Shown one piece after another: positions 45,847 to 56,053 of a stretch of 64,000 bases of DNA (its first letter is position 1; each line of letters starts with the position of its first letter). The stretch is from positions 353,501 to 417,500 of the forward strand of contig NC_090159.1 in NCBI RefSeq assembly GCF_017916325.1. The letters are read 5' to 3'. A model generated the notes under the pieces. The model saw nothing but the letters and a program-made list of their open reading frames with translations. It was not told where the DNA came from and made no database searches. The stretch is from Leishmania martiniquensis (taxonomy: Eukaryota; Euglenozoa; Kinetoplastea; Trypanosomatida; Trypanosomatidae). The position numbers and the translations under genes were made by a program.

Positions 45847-47069
45847 GAGAAAAAGGGGTATGTGCCGCTTTTCGGAAGGTGTAAAAGGCTGCCCCTTGCG
45901 TGTTGGCGCGCATGTGCTTGTATTCCTCAGCGCACCATCACCCCCTCATCGCATAGATCTATGTCCTCCCTCCTCAGACAGTTTTCTGCGCTGTGTAGTC
46001 ACCCGCTCCCTCTCTTGCGCTTAAGGGGAGGGGGTCGGGCGTAACTCTGCCACCCACCTCGAGACCGTCCACGTTCAACCTGGGGCCGGATGAGCTGCTC
46101 CGTTTCGTCAGCCATCGCCTTTGCCCCACACAACGTCGTCCCCCCCTCCCCCTCCTCCTTATACTTACGCGGTGCGTCGATCGATCTCTGTCTCTCTCGC
46201 TCACTCTTTACACCTCCTCATCGCCCTGTGAGCGCTCCTTCCCAAAGCAACGCCAACACGAGAGAGTGAATGCGTCAAGAAGGTGCGAAGTGCGCCTCCA
46301 CGCCGTTTACTGTCCACTTCATTCGCAGCGCTGCAGAGGGGGAGGGGGGTGACGAGGAAGAAGAGCAGGAGAGGAGAAAGGGCAGCGACGCCCTTATCTC
46401 TTGCAACGCGACTGCCGCTGCTGCCTATGCCCTCCTGTGTATTCGCTGATGCGGCTCTGCCTTCCCCTCTCTCTCCCGCCTGCTGCATGACATCCATGAC
46501 TGGACCCTGCCAGTGGCAATGTTCTGCACACCCTCCACACACACACACACATGCGCACGAGGATACGTCTGGTTGGGGGAAGGCGCGTACATCGCCCCTG
46601 CGCTGCGCTGTGTGCGCGCTCCTTTGTCTGACCACCGCACCTCTCTCACCGCTTTAGCAGGGGAAGAGAGGGAGGAGGGGATGTCGCTGCCGCTGCCGCT
46701 GCCCTCCCCCTCCCCCTGTCTCCTCACCAACGCCCCTTCTGTTTGCGCGCTATTTCCTTCCATCCGCACTCTTATGGCCGTTGCTGGGGTGGCGCCCGTC
46801 TCGGTTTTTCACCTGAAAGGTAAGTCTTCATGGGACTGCGGCATTGGAGAGGTCGCCGTGAGTGAGGGCTGCAGTGGGACTCGCGCACCTCGCAGCAGCG
46901 CTCGGGAAGACGGTGGCCGCCTACGCTCAGTACCCCCTCTCAAGCAGCGCTGTCATCACTTCACTATCACTCACTCTTTCACTCTCTCTATCTGCCGCTC
47001 CCCCTCTGCTGCTGTTGTTTAACGGTTTGGTGGCTCCATCCTCACAGCTTGGACCGTCAGCGTGGCGTC
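45847..47069 (+). other. Long spacer before the small membrane protein gene
   Basis: This 1.2 kb interval has pyrimidine-rich stretches, a CA repeat (about 46538-46551) and the acceptor-like tract at 46966-47047. An ORF starting at 46681 (MSLPLPLPSPSP) has poor composition and is not called. Confidence 0.5.
46966..47047 (+). promoter_or_regulatory. Predicted spliced-leader acceptor for the small membrane protein gene
   Basis: CT-rich sequence, interrupted by a short G/T-rich patch, ends CATCCTCACAG with AG at 47046-47047. That leaves 22 bases before the ATG at 47070, and places the spliced message start downstream of the earlier ATGs in the spacer. Confidence 0.55.
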
Positions 47070-47807
47070 ATGGCCGAGGGACCCGTCCCGACGACCCTGA
47101 CTGCTGTCTTGGGAGGGTTGATGACGAACACCACGAGTGCGCCTACCCACAGCTCCACCGATTCCCCTTTTCCATCAACTTCACCTGTGCCGGCAGGCGG
47201 GTGGACGATAGACTCCGCCATTTTCTGGCTAGTTACCATCTTCTACTTCGCTGTGAGCTCTGCTGCCCTCGCGTACTTCGTTTCTCGCTGGCGGCGGCGT
47301 GTGTACGGGAGCGATCGCGTGCTACGCGGCGGAGCCGGGGCGGATGCCGGCGGCGCTGGGGCCAACGCTATCGCTGTCAGTGAGGGCCTTTTGGCCACCA
47401 TTGGTGCCATGATAGAGCGGGCGACGAGCACAACAGCACTTGCCGGAGCCGCGGCGTGGCAGCGGTCGGAGAACACACGGCACCGCAGCGCCAGTCAGGG
47501 CCCTGGCACTCGTCACCGCGGAGGAGGGGCAACAGGCGGGAGCGGGCGTGGTCTGGGCTGGCTGGGAGGGCTCGCCCCCTTTCTGCCTGGGGCGCAAGCA
47601 CGAAGTCCAGCGCCAAAGCGGAGCAAGCAGAAGAGTGACGACGGTCACGTGGATTGCGATGCGTTGCCCACCGTGTGGAACGAGGGAGCTGGAGCAGGAG
47701 GAGCAGGCCATGGAGGCGTCCTTGGCGGCAGCGCCGTCCCCTCCAGCAGCATTGGATCGACCATGACAGCCCGCGATCAGCAACAGCAGCAGCGTGGTGA
47801 AAACTAG
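47070..47807 (+). CDS. Small single-pass membrane protein, function unknown
   Basis: I do not recognise this 245-residue protein. It has a Ser/Thr/Pro-rich N-terminal segment with one N-x-T site (NTT at 20-22). One clear transmembrane helix follows at about 48-72 (AIFWLVTIFYFAVSSAALAYFV), ended by SRWRRRVYG. By the positive-inside rule the Arg-rich side, and so the long C-terminal part, faces the cytosol, with the short N-terminus outside or luminal. The C-terminal 170 residues are Gly/Ala/Ser-rich, basic in the middle and Gln-rich at the end. The start at 47070 is the first ATG after a clear pyrimidine tract and AG; the open frame reaches TTG at 47049. No enzyme motif is seen. Confidence 0.6.
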   Translation: MAEGPVPTTLTAVLGGLMTNTTSAPTHSSTDSPFPSTSPVPAGGWTIDSAIFWLVTIFYFAVSSAALAYFVSRWRRRVYGSDRVLRGGAGADAGGAGANAIAVSEGLLATIGAMIERATSTTALAGAAAWQRSENTRHRSASQGPGTRHRGGGATGGSGRGLGWLGGLAPFLPGAQARSPAPKRSKQKSDDGHVDCDALPTVWNEGAGAGGAGHGGVLGGSAVPSSSIGSTMTARDQQQQQRGEN

Positions 47808-48992
47808 CGAGAGGGAGACAGACGTACACCAGCTCACCCAGTCGGCTCTCCTGGAGCCCACACGCAGACACGCACGCAAACGCAGGAGTGTATGCATACA
47901 CCTCACATTCACTCTCCTCACCTGCAAGGACTACCGCCGCCGTCACGACTTCGTCCGTCGTCGTTGGTGCCGCGCTACACTGGCCGGCCTTGTTGTTGCT
48001 CCCTATAGCCTCTGCGCTGTGCTTCTCGGCAGGGAGGGGAGGGGGAGCGGCACACTCTCCGTTTATCTGCGTGCTCCCCCACCCCCGCCCCCTCATCTAA
48101 CTCACTCATCCGCCTCCCCCACACAACACCGTATGCTACAAACGCGCCTTTTTCTCGCACAAGTATCTTCATCGCCGACACCCCATCCCCAACGCACACA
48201 CACGCCCTTCAGTGGGTGTCCCCTCGCCTCTCCTCCCCTTACCCACCACCACGGCGGCACGTAGTGAATCGCAGTGGCCTGTCGCTCTCTCACACTCGAC
48301 CCGCACCTCTTGCCGGTGCGCCGATGGACTTAAGCCGTGGTGGGCGCCTGTCATCCACCACGTCGGCAGTACCTCAGAGAGCATCGATCTATATGGATCT
48401 GAGTATCCATCTGTGGGTGTGGGTGTGTGGAAGGGGAGGGAGGAGGGGGGCTCTACCCTCTTGACGAGTGCAATGACGCTGTGCAGGCACGTGTGCTCGC
48501 GTGCACCACGGGGGAAGGAGGGGGGATAGAGAGAGAGACGCAAGAGGAGAAAGCGCGAGTCCGGTGCCTTATGTGAAAGCAGGAGCTGAGCTTGACGTTG
48601 CCTCGGCCAGCAGCAGCTCACCGCCACCCGTCACACCCCTTTCCTCTCTCTCCCTCTCTCCCTGCCTCCACCGCATGCGTGGCTGTGGCGGGCGGTGGTT
48701 ATGTGGAAAGAGGGGGGGTCTCGCCCCGTGGCCATCGCCACTCTGCTCCCCCACACCCTTCACTCCCCCTCTCCTGAGTTTTTTCTTGCCCCCTTTTTTC
48801 CTCGGAGCCCACTGGCGCTGTGCTACTACGTGCACTGCACACGCAAATGGGCCAGTGCACGCCACCCACCACGCACCCTCTGCACCAGCCATCATCGTTA
48901 TCTCGCCCTCTCCCTTAGAATCTATCGGAGCTGCTGGCTGAAGTTGCCCCCTTGCCCCATCCCCACCCCGCCGCGAAATCCTGCATATATTC
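47808..48992 (+). other. Long spacer with G-rich tract
   Basis: No gene is seen. A strong G-rich tract occupies 48414-48450. T/C-rich sequence at about 48778-48801 and a pyrimidine run ending in AG at 48917-48918 are candidate processing signals for the next gene. Confidence 0.5.
48414..48450 (+). repeat. G-rich tract, potential G-quadruplex
   Basis: Five runs of three or more G are separated by TGT, TGTGTGGAA, A and AGGA. This meets the simple G-quadruplex pattern on the + strand and in the RNA. Confidence 0.5.
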
Positions 48993-51833
48993 ATGCACAG
49001 GCTCAGCATGGCCGGCGTCGACTCGGCCCATAAGCCCTTCGAGTCCCGTCCGGACAAGGGGAGCGAGCTACCAAGAGAGACATCGGCGCCGGCATCTTCG
49101 GGAGCAGGGGTGCAACGCAGCAGCGCCCCCGCTGCGATGGGCGTCGCGAACCGCAGCCTCCCCTTCCCCGTTGCTGATAGCAGCGACCCGCTTGCCCCTT
49201 TGTACTCCACCCCAGAAAATCAGCCGCTGCCGCTTGTGCTGCGCGCCCACGGCACCGAGTCGCTCTTCCAATACTACGTCTTGCGTGGGTACAAGGAGGT
49301 CTTGAACGTGTCAACGAGCCTGGAGGCGGCGAGGGCGGTGCAGGCGTGCCTGGAGGGCCGAAACGGGGCTGCCGCGGGGAGCGGCATGGCAGCGGCTGTG
49401 GCACAAAAAAGCCTCCGTGGCGACCAGAGCAGCATGCCCTCGCTGAATAATGAGGTAATTGACAGGTGCCTCATCAGCACTGCGCCCGCTGCCGCGCCTC
49501 TCGCCGGCACCGCGGCGGCCCTTGCGACGGACGTCGCGGTTAGCAGCGTCGCGCCTTTGTACGTCTCCCTCCGCCCAGCACAGGCGCAGGACGTCAGCTC
49601 CATTTACCGCACCCAGCGAGCAGATGAAACGCGCGCAGCAGCGGAGCAGGAGCGTCGCGAACGGCTGCGGCTGATGCCTGAAGCTGCTGTTTACCTTGGT
49701 CGCTACTACCCAGAGGGCAGTCATATCGTGGCTGACGTGCAGCTACAGCTAGCGGGAGAGAGAGCAGACTCCGCGGCGACATCTGGAGCACTCGCAAGGC
49801 CTGGTGCACTCAGCCTGAGCTCAGGCCCAATTCACACCAACATCGTTTCAGGGGGTGCAGTAACGCCGATGCGCAGTCCTGTTCTCGAATCAGCACCCTT
49901 GCCGACGCCAACCGCCCACAACGGTGGCACTCGCTTCCTATCCAACCCCAGCCCCAGGCGCTCCTTCGCCCTCACGAAGCCTGGCAGCCTCTCCGCACCA
50001 TCCATCGCTCCGCTGCTGCCCCGCACGCCGCAGGAAGCGGCCGTCGAGATGCGGGCACAGCAACAGGGCCGTCATGCACTGGCGGACCAGATCGAGGATG
50101 CCTTCGTGAACGCCTACCACCTCCGCGATCCTTTGGCGGTGCAGCGGCAGCAGGAGCACATGTCACTGGCGGCGCGTTCTCGCTCGTTACAAGCGGCCGC
50201 GGCGCTGTTGGCCACCAAAGGAGCTGCACCGAAAGTGTCGGCGTTCCCGAACGGCTCAAAGAAGAGCAGTCGCAAGAAGAAAAAGTCGATGGCCGCACCA
50301 GCGGCGCCGCCAAAGCGCTTTGGCGGCGTGCCTGCTAACCTCGAGGTGTTCCGCACCTCGCTGCTACTGGCGTGCAACGAAGACGGAGCCGTCACGCTGG
50401 AGCAGCTGCGCACGCTGCTGGCGAATGCTCCGTTTCAGGTCGGCACGCAAACTTCGGCCTCGGCGGCCCTCTCGGCTACCGTGGCCCACCGACTTTTTTG
50501 CATCATTCATGCCGGCACACGCGCTCCCAACACTGCAGACGCCGCCGACTTGCTGCTTGCTGTGGCTTCTACCACTGCTGTAGGCGGTGCTGGTCCGCTG
50601 TCGTGGCAGGGAACCGTAGCGTGCGACGCTTTCGCCCATGGCACAAGGAATAGCCTGTCGCGAAACAGCAATAACGCCGCCGGCGTGCGGCGAGGACCTG
50701 GCGCAAGTGTAACAGTGGCAGCGCCGGGGCTAGCGCGTCTTCCATCGACGTCCGCTCAGCTGCTTGGGAGCAACGCTAGCGTGACTTCTCCCATGAACAT
50801 GACTGATGCCGGCAGCAGTTTTTACGGCGGTGCTCACAGCCCGAAAGCGTCGTCGCTGACAGGTGCCACTTCGCCATCGTGCAGTGAAGTGGCTGGTGCG
50901 GGCAGCAGTCGGAGGCCGCCAGTGCACCACAAGGTCGCGCTCGACCTGCATGATGGGTGCAAGTGCGTACTGGTTGTCGAGGTTCTTGATGCGCTAGATG
51001 CCCTCCTGAACAGCGTCGAGACGAAGCGTGTCGTGCGCTGGGAGTGCTACAACGTGCTGGCGGTGGAGGGGAGCGGGTACATCCACAAGTCTCAGCTGGC
51101 GAAGCTGCGCCGGTATGCCTACCGCGAAGGCTCGGCGGCAGAAGAGCAGGCGACCGTGACGGCGGCCATGGTGAAGGCCCTCAGCGACGTCTTCGCGGCT
51201 GTTGCGGCGGAGGAGGAGACCGCGTACCTCAAAGCCAACAAGAAAAAAAAGAAGGGCGGCGCCGCGGCTTTAGCGGCACACCAGAGTTCGCCAATACCAC
51301 TGAACATCATGCGCAAGTCGCACCTCGACCTCGCCGTCTTCTCTCGGTTCTTCGACGAAATGCCGCTGATGGCGGCCGCCTTCGCGCATGTGTGGCTGCC
51401 GCTTCTCCTGAACGGGCACCGGCACACGGCTGCGGCGGGAGGCACGCTGGCAGGGCCTTCGGACTCCTCCAAGCCCTCCGCACCCTCCCCCTTAAAAGGC
51501 TCTCTCGTAGGAGCGACTTCGCTGGCACCCCCCTCGACTGAGTCATCAGTAGCTGCCGAAGATGAGAAAGACAGAGAGGAGGCGAGCCCCAATCGCAGCT
51601 TACCACTGTCGCAGTCACAGAGGAAGCCACCACCGGCCGCAGACGACGACCCCGATGAGGCGCCTCTCGAGCTGCTGGGGAGCACAGTGGAGTCTCGGCA
51701 GGCGGCGGTGCAGCGACTGGTGACGGATCGGCAGGAGCAGCTGCATCGAGCCTGTGATGCCGCTGAGAAGGAGAGGCTAATTACGTTGCCGAGCGATGAA
51801 CTCGGTGGTGGCAGCGCCTTCGCGGACTTGTAG
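48993..51833 (+). CDS. Large hypothetical protein with degenerate EF-hand-like segments
   Basis: I cannot place this 946-residue protein in a named family. Residues about 75-115 (LPLVLRAHGTESLFQYYVLRGYKEVLNV) and 185-250 look folded. The middle is Ala/Ser-rich with a Lys cluster (KKSSRKKKK, about 425-435). Two stretches look like worn EF-hand loops: CNEDGAVTLEQLRTLL (about 458-473) and AVEGSGYIHKSQLAKL (about 690-705), the second after a helix with VVRWECYNVL. Neither has a full set of calcium ligands, so a structural EF-hand fold is more likely than calcium sensing. A helical segment near 775-805 (HLDLAVFSRFFDEMPLMAAAF) and a charged, acidic end follow. There is no membrane span or signal peptide. 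A second ATG five codons in (49008) could be the true start. The arrangement would fit a kinetoplastid cytoskeletal protein, but that is only an inference. Confidence 0.65.
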   Translation: MHRLSMAGVDSAHKPFESRPDKGSELPRETSAPASSGAGVQRSSAPAAMGVANRSLPFPVADSSDPLAPLYSTPENQPLPLVLRAHGTESLFQYYVLRGYKEVLNVSTSLEAARAVQACLEGRNGAAAGSGMAAAVAQKSLRGDQSSMPSLNNEVIDRCLISTAPAAAPLAGTAAALATDVAVSSVAPLYVSLRPAQAQDVSSIYRTQRADETRAAAEQERRERLRLMPEAAVYLGRYYPEGSHIVADVQLQLAGERADSAATSGALARPGALSLSSGPIHTNIVSGGAVTPMRSPVLESAPLPTPTAHNGGTRFLSNPSPRRSFALTKPGSLSAPSIAPLLPRTPQEAAVEMRAQQQGRHALADQIEDAFVNAYHLRDPLAVQRQQEHMSLAARSRSLQAAAALLATKGAAPKVSAFPNGSKKSSRKKKKSMAAPAAPPKRFGGVPANLEVFRTSLLLACNEDGAVTLEQLRTLLANAPFQVGTQTSASAALSATVAHRLFCIIHAGTRAPNTADAADLLLAVASTTAVGGAGPLSWQGTVACDAFAHGTRNSLSRNSNNAAGVRRGPGASVTVAAPGLARLPSTSAQLLGSNASVTSPMNMTDAGSSFYGGAHSPKASSLTGATSPSCSEVAGAGSSRRPPVHHKVALDLHDGCKCVLVVEVLDALDALLNSVETKRVVRWECYNVLAVEGSGYIHKSQLAKLRRYAYREGSAAEEQATVTAAMVKALSDVFAAVAAEEETAYLKANKKKKKGGAAALAAHQSSPIPLNIMRKSHLDLAVFSRFFDEMPLMAAAFAHVWLPLLLNGHRHTAAAGGTLAGPSDSSKPSAPSPLKGSLVGATSLAPPSTESSVAAEDEKDREEASPNRSLPLSQSQRKPPPAADDDPDEAPLELLGSTVESRQAAVQRLVTDRQEQLHRACDAAEKERLITLPSDELGGGSAFADL

Positions 51834-52731
51834 CATCCCCCACTTCCCTGCGAGAGGTCTCCCAAAGAGACGCTGCTGCGCACCTGGGGAAGGTAGACGG
51901 ATACCGAAGGGTCTCTTAGCCTCTGCATGGTGCGGCCACGCGCACCCACGCCCGCTCCTCCCCACCCCCTTTCCACTATGTACAGTTCGAGACGGTGAAT
52001 GTTTCTGCGTGTGTATGAGTGCGTATATGTATGATTGGGGGAGCCTTTCCAAATTGTGTAGAGTGTTACCCGTCCACGCCTACACGCTCCTTCCCCCCAT
52101 CCCTCCTCCTCCTGTGGCCCGTATACGTCTGCGCATGCGTGCGTGCGTGAGCTGTCCTTCCCTCCCCACAGGCACTCACGTGCACACACGTGTGTACCGT
52201 CACCGGGGGCTCGCCTGTTGCCGTGGCCTTTCCCTAGCTCATCCCCCACCCATCACCACCACACACGCACACGCACACACACAACAGCCCATCACCTTTA
52301 TGTAGAATTCTTGCCGCGGGTGTAGAGCAACAGAGGCGGTGGCCCGCACTGGCCGGCGCCTCTTCCTCAGCTCATCCATTCACGCGCCAGTGTCCGCTTC
52401 ACCTTCTCTGAAGATCGGCGATACGTTTGCTGTCTGTGGTCCGCTGCGGAACGCGTTCGCTGTTTCGCTTTCCCTTCTGGCGGGCGGGAGGACCACAGGG
52501 GTGCTCCTCCCGCTTCGGTCTTGTCCGCCGCGCCTTCTTGTCTCCTCTCTTCCTCTCCCTCCGATGATCTTCGGGTGGATGTCATGACTCTTCACGGCCG
52601 TTTCGTTATCGCCTCCCTCCCTGCCCTGATATACACACGCACGCGCACTTACGCGCACACGAGCGATTAAGTCTTGCATAGGGCAACAGTGTCACAGCAG
52701 CAGCCCTGTAGCGCCCAATCACGCTTGGCGG
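51834..52731 (+). other. Spacer before the Cys-rich protein gene
   Basis: CA and GT short runs and pyrimidine-rich patches (about 52510-52560 and 52606-52626) are present. No gene is seen. Confidence 0.5.
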
Positions 52732-55107
52732 ATGCCCTACTACGAGAATACCTTCTACGGCCCCACAGAGAAGCCACTATCGCCATGGCATCTGCCACTG
52801 CCCGTGGTGACGGCATCACCTGTGCGTGGCGCTCCTGCTGAGGAGTGCCTCATCCCAGTGGGTGAAAGCGACAGCGGCACGGTGGAGCGGCCTGTACGGC
52901 GCAATCGCTCCATCCCCTCTCCAATTCCCTCGCAGGCGTCGGCCACTGCGGTGCGCCATCCGTACCGCGAAGAGCAAAACGGCGGCCCTCGGAGCGGTGC
53001 CGACGATGTGCTGCAGCGACGGTGGATGGGCGAGCGAGACCTGCCGCAGCGCTCCTCTGTGGAGCCCATGGTGGCCCGCCACTCGCCCGAGACGCACTGC
53101 ACAGCCGAGGACTTTCTCAGCATCCCACGAGCCGCGTCGTCGCCGGGTACGCCACAGGTGCATGTTCGCCCTGCGCGAGGACGAGCGCGTGCAGAGGTGG
53201 ATGTGATCGCACAGGGGCAGCACGGCCTCGGCAGATACGTGGGTGAGGACGGTCTCGCCTCCTCTTGGCCGCGCCCCGCGGCTCCGCACGTAAGGGGGCA
53301 GTCATCCTTTGAAGCCGCGCTGTACCGCAGTGCTGCTGAGGGGGGCATCGGCAGTGCAGATGCCGCAGCGCGCTCACCACGGCCTGCACATAAAAGCAGT
53401 CCATTCGCGCACCGCTCGCATGGGGTGAGGGGGGCACATAGACATGTAGACGAAGCCCGAGAAGGGTGTTGTGCACGGTGCGACTACCGTCTTCCCGAGG
53501 AACTCATCGAATACCTTCACGAAACGGCAGAGTTCCGCTCTGTTCCCCGCCCCCATTGCCCGGAATGCGGCGCTCAGCTGACGCCAATCGTCAAGGGCAC
53601 CCGCGGAGGCGAGAACAATGGCGTCTGTAACGATCCGGGGGAGCCGCCGCTTCTCACCTCAGCGAGACGGCGAGAGCACCTTCCAGATCCTGTGGGCGCG
53701 CCGCGGAGATACCTTCTCGAAAGGCGAAGCAGCTCGTTGGAGTCGAGCGATGTTCGTGTAGAGATGGCAGAAGCCGCCAGCAGCACCAGCGATAACTCGA
53801 AGCACAAATCAAGACCGCTGCGCGAAGCGGCGCCGCAGTCCTCCTGCGCTTGGGCCGAGGCCGAGAGGCCCGCGCCTCCCCTGTTGCCTCGGCATCCCGA
53901 GACGCCAGTGCAGCCGCCGCGAGCCGGCGTACGTAGCAGCACCGGATGGAGAGCCACAGAGAGCTCGGACATGGTTCTCGCGAAAGCGCCCTACCTCACC
54001 CTCGACTCCCTGCCCAGGAGCCTCGACACCGCGGATCCGTGGGTGGTGAAGGGGTGTATGGCCTGCAGCCGACAGGGCGGCGCGGGCCTCGCCGGCCTTT
54101 TCTGTTGTTGCGCGATGCCCTGTGTCCTCTTTCGCGAGCGCCGGCTGCTGCTCCTGCATAAGCTGCGCAGCCGCTATATCTGCTGCGCTGGTACATTTCC
54201 TTTCTGCGTTCCACCGTTGTCGCTGCGGCCTGAGCTGTACTACACAATGGGGCCTGCTTACCTGCACAACCCAGCTATGGCCGCCAGCTCGGCGGCGTCG
54301 CAGCAGCAACAGCACCGGCACGACCTATACAATGCGAGCGGCGATGAAGCCGAAGGGCGAGTGACAGCATCGCGCCTCGCCAGAAGCGAGCGGCCGCCAC
54401 TTGCCGCCTTTAGTTCCGTGAACGGTGTCGCCTCCCCTGCCTCGCTCGTGAACCCGCAGACGGGCCTGCCGCTGGACGGCTGCTACTCGAACTGGACTGC
54501 CTACCGAGGAGACCGATCGTCCGCCCGCCACGCCGCGTCGTCGCCGCCGGCCCCGGTAGGAACGGACTGCTGTGGCTGCGTCACGTGCGTCAACGAGACC
54601 GACCCTTGCGACAACACGTGTGACTGCTGCCTCTACTGCTTGCACCCCACTGCCTACTGCCTGGCCTGCCCCCTGTGTTGTCTCTGCTGCGAGGTGACTT
54701 GCTGCATGCCATGCGCCCTGTGGGCGAACCGGCTCCTGATTCGCCAGCATTACCATCTCGCCCCCGACGCCGCCGTTGACGGGGGGTCTGTGTGCTGCTA
54801 CAGCTGCTGTCTGCAGTGTTGCACGTGCACGTGCACCGAGGCGTACCCCTCGACGGCGGCCAGCACCGCTACGCACAAAACCATTTGCGGGACTTCCACT
54901 AGCGGTGCAAGCACAGCCGCCGCCGCCACGTCGTCACCGTCTCTTTCGTGCTGGTTTCAGCTGGCCACCAGTGTCTCCGCGTGCGTGGCGGCGGTCTGCT
55001 GCCTGTGCCCTTGTGCCGCCTGCGGGCTGGCGCAGCAGCGGGATCAGGTTCAGCGACGGGGATACCCGCTCGTCCTGCAAGTGCCCCCAGAGATGGAGAT
55101 GATGTAG
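52732..55107 (+). CDS. Cys-rich PLAC8-like protein with N-terminal zinc-ribbon motif
   Basis: The 791-residue protein is half disordered and half extremely Cys-rich. Around residues 246-285 two pairs, CARC and CPEC, about 28 residues apart (CARCDYRLPEELIEYL, then HCPECGAQLTPI), form a plausible zinc ribbon. From about 440, a PLAC8-like region begins: CMACSRQGG, then FCCCAMPCVLFRERR, then RYICCAGTFPFC. Further Cys clusters (CCGCVTC, then CCLYCLHPTAYC, then CCEVTCCMPC, and CCYSCCLQCCTCTC) follow. The end CCLCPCAACGLAQQRDQVQRRGYPL closely follows the PLAC8 pattern of Cys pairs, then QE/QQ-R-x2-x2-RG. PLAC8 family members are peripheral or membrane-associated and are linked to cell size or divalent-metal handling in plants and fungi. 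The hydrophobic Cys stretches could also be palmitoylated. The start at 52732 is the first ATG. The PLAC8 assignment is moderate because the core is interrupted by low-complexity inserts. Confidence 0.6.
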   Translation: MPYYENTFYGPTEKPLSPWHLPLPVVTASPVRGAPAEECLIPVGESDSGTVERPVRRNRSIPSPIPSQASATAVRHPYREEQNGGPRSGADDVLQRRWMGERDLPQRSSVEPMVARHSPETHCTAEDFLSIPRAASSPGTPQVHVRPARGRARAEVDVIAQGQHGLGRYVGEDGLASSWPRPAAPHVRGQSSFEAALYRSAAEGGIGSADAAARSPRPAHKSSPFAHRSHGVRGAHRHVDEAREGCCARCDYRLPEELIEYLHETAEFRSVPRPHCPECGAQLTPIVKGTRGGENNGVCNDPGEPPLLTSARRREHLPDPVGAPRRYLLERRSSSLESSDVRVEMAEAASSTSDNSKHKSRPLREAAPQSSCAWAEAERPAPPLLPRHPETPVQPPRAGVRSSTGWRATESSDMVLAKAPYLTLDSLPRSLDTADPWVVKGCMACSRQGGAGLAGLFCCCAMPCVLFRERRLLLLHKLRSRYICCAGTFPFCVPPLSLRPELYYTMGPAYLHNPAMAASSAASQQQQHRHDLYNASGDEAEGRVTASRLARSERPPLAAFSSVNGVASPASLVNPQTGLPLDGCYSNWTAYRGDRSSARHAASSPPAPVGTDCCGCVTCVNETDPCDNTCDCCLYCLHPTAYCLACPLCCLCCEVTCCMPCALWANRLLIRQHYHLAPDAAVDGGSVCCYSCCLQCCTCTCTEAYPSTAASTATHKTICGTSTSGASTAAAATSSPSLSCWFQLATSVSACVAAVCCLCPCAACGLAQQRDQVQRRGYPLVLQVPPEMEMM

Positions 55108-56053
55108 TACGGCCCCTCCCCCTCTCTTTCTCTCCCTTCCCTAACCCATCTAACATACACACACACACACTTCTGTGATGAGTGCGTGGTGAAGTGTGCG
55201 TGCATGTGCATATGTGCCTCTGCACGTTCTCAGGGCGAATTGCCTTCTTCCCCCTCCTTTTTTTTCCTCTGTTGCTTCGTTGATGGTGGTTTACGTCGCT
55301 CCCTGACGCGGTTGAATGCTATTCCGGTGCATCAGTTGTCACTGTACGTCATCCTCTGTTCCCACCTCTCCGAACGCTTTTCACAGTACATCGGCCCCCT
55401 GCAGACATGCACGCTGCCCATTCATCTGCCCTGCTTGCGGCCCCCATCGCCTCATCCCTTTCGCACACAGCGCATGACGAGGCGACGGGGGCCGCTCGGG
55501 TGAGTTTATTGTTCAGCAGGCGATCGTTGTGTTGGATCTCCTCCTCCTCCCCTCCCCTCCCCGTCCCTCTTCCCATGCTGTTTCCCTTCGCCCCTCCGCA
55601 GGGGACTTCGCAACTGCGGCCGGTCCCTCGCAGCCCTTCGATGGCGCTTCAAGGAATCGCTGCGGTCATGGATGTCGCTCGAGCCCTCCGGGCCTTCCTC
55701 TGCGCTCTGCATCGCGCACACCAACCCCTTTGCCCTCTGTCCATTATCTGCGCTTTATCCACTCACACGCACGCACGCACGGCGCGTCCTGCTTCTTTGG
55801 TATCTGTGCCGAAGGGGGGCCTGCGCGTACCAATAGAAGGCGGCACGTCACGGTCGCGCGTGCGGGGATAGAGAGAGAGAGTCGCGGTGACTGCATACAC
55901 CCACACACGTGGCACTCTCTTCGCTTTATCCTCGTCGTCGCACGCACACGCACACCAACGCTTTTGTACGCGTCGTTATATAGATCTAGAAGCGTGATAG
56001 ATTCTGCGACCATCGCCATCCGCGCAAGTCTCTTCCCCCTCGCTTGGTGGCGC
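55108..56053 (+). other. Spacer with CA repeat and a strong acceptor
   Basis: It contains a CA repeat (about 55154-55170), and a long C/T tract (55545-55599) ending CCGCAG with AG at 55600-55601. Short upstream ORFs lie between that acceptor and the ATG at 56054. A further CT tract (about 56028-56044) lies close to the start. Confidence 0.5.

Noticed and set aside
46681..47022. ORF beginning MSLPLPLPSPSP
   Set aside because: It translates a pyrimidine-rich processing region, overlaps the acceptor tract of the next gene, and has no conserved-looking segment.
55529..56053. N-terminal extension of the coiled-coil protein
   Set aside because: The frame is open but starts at GTG and runs through pyrimidine tracts and CA-rich untranslated-looking sequence; no in-frame ATG exists before 56054.
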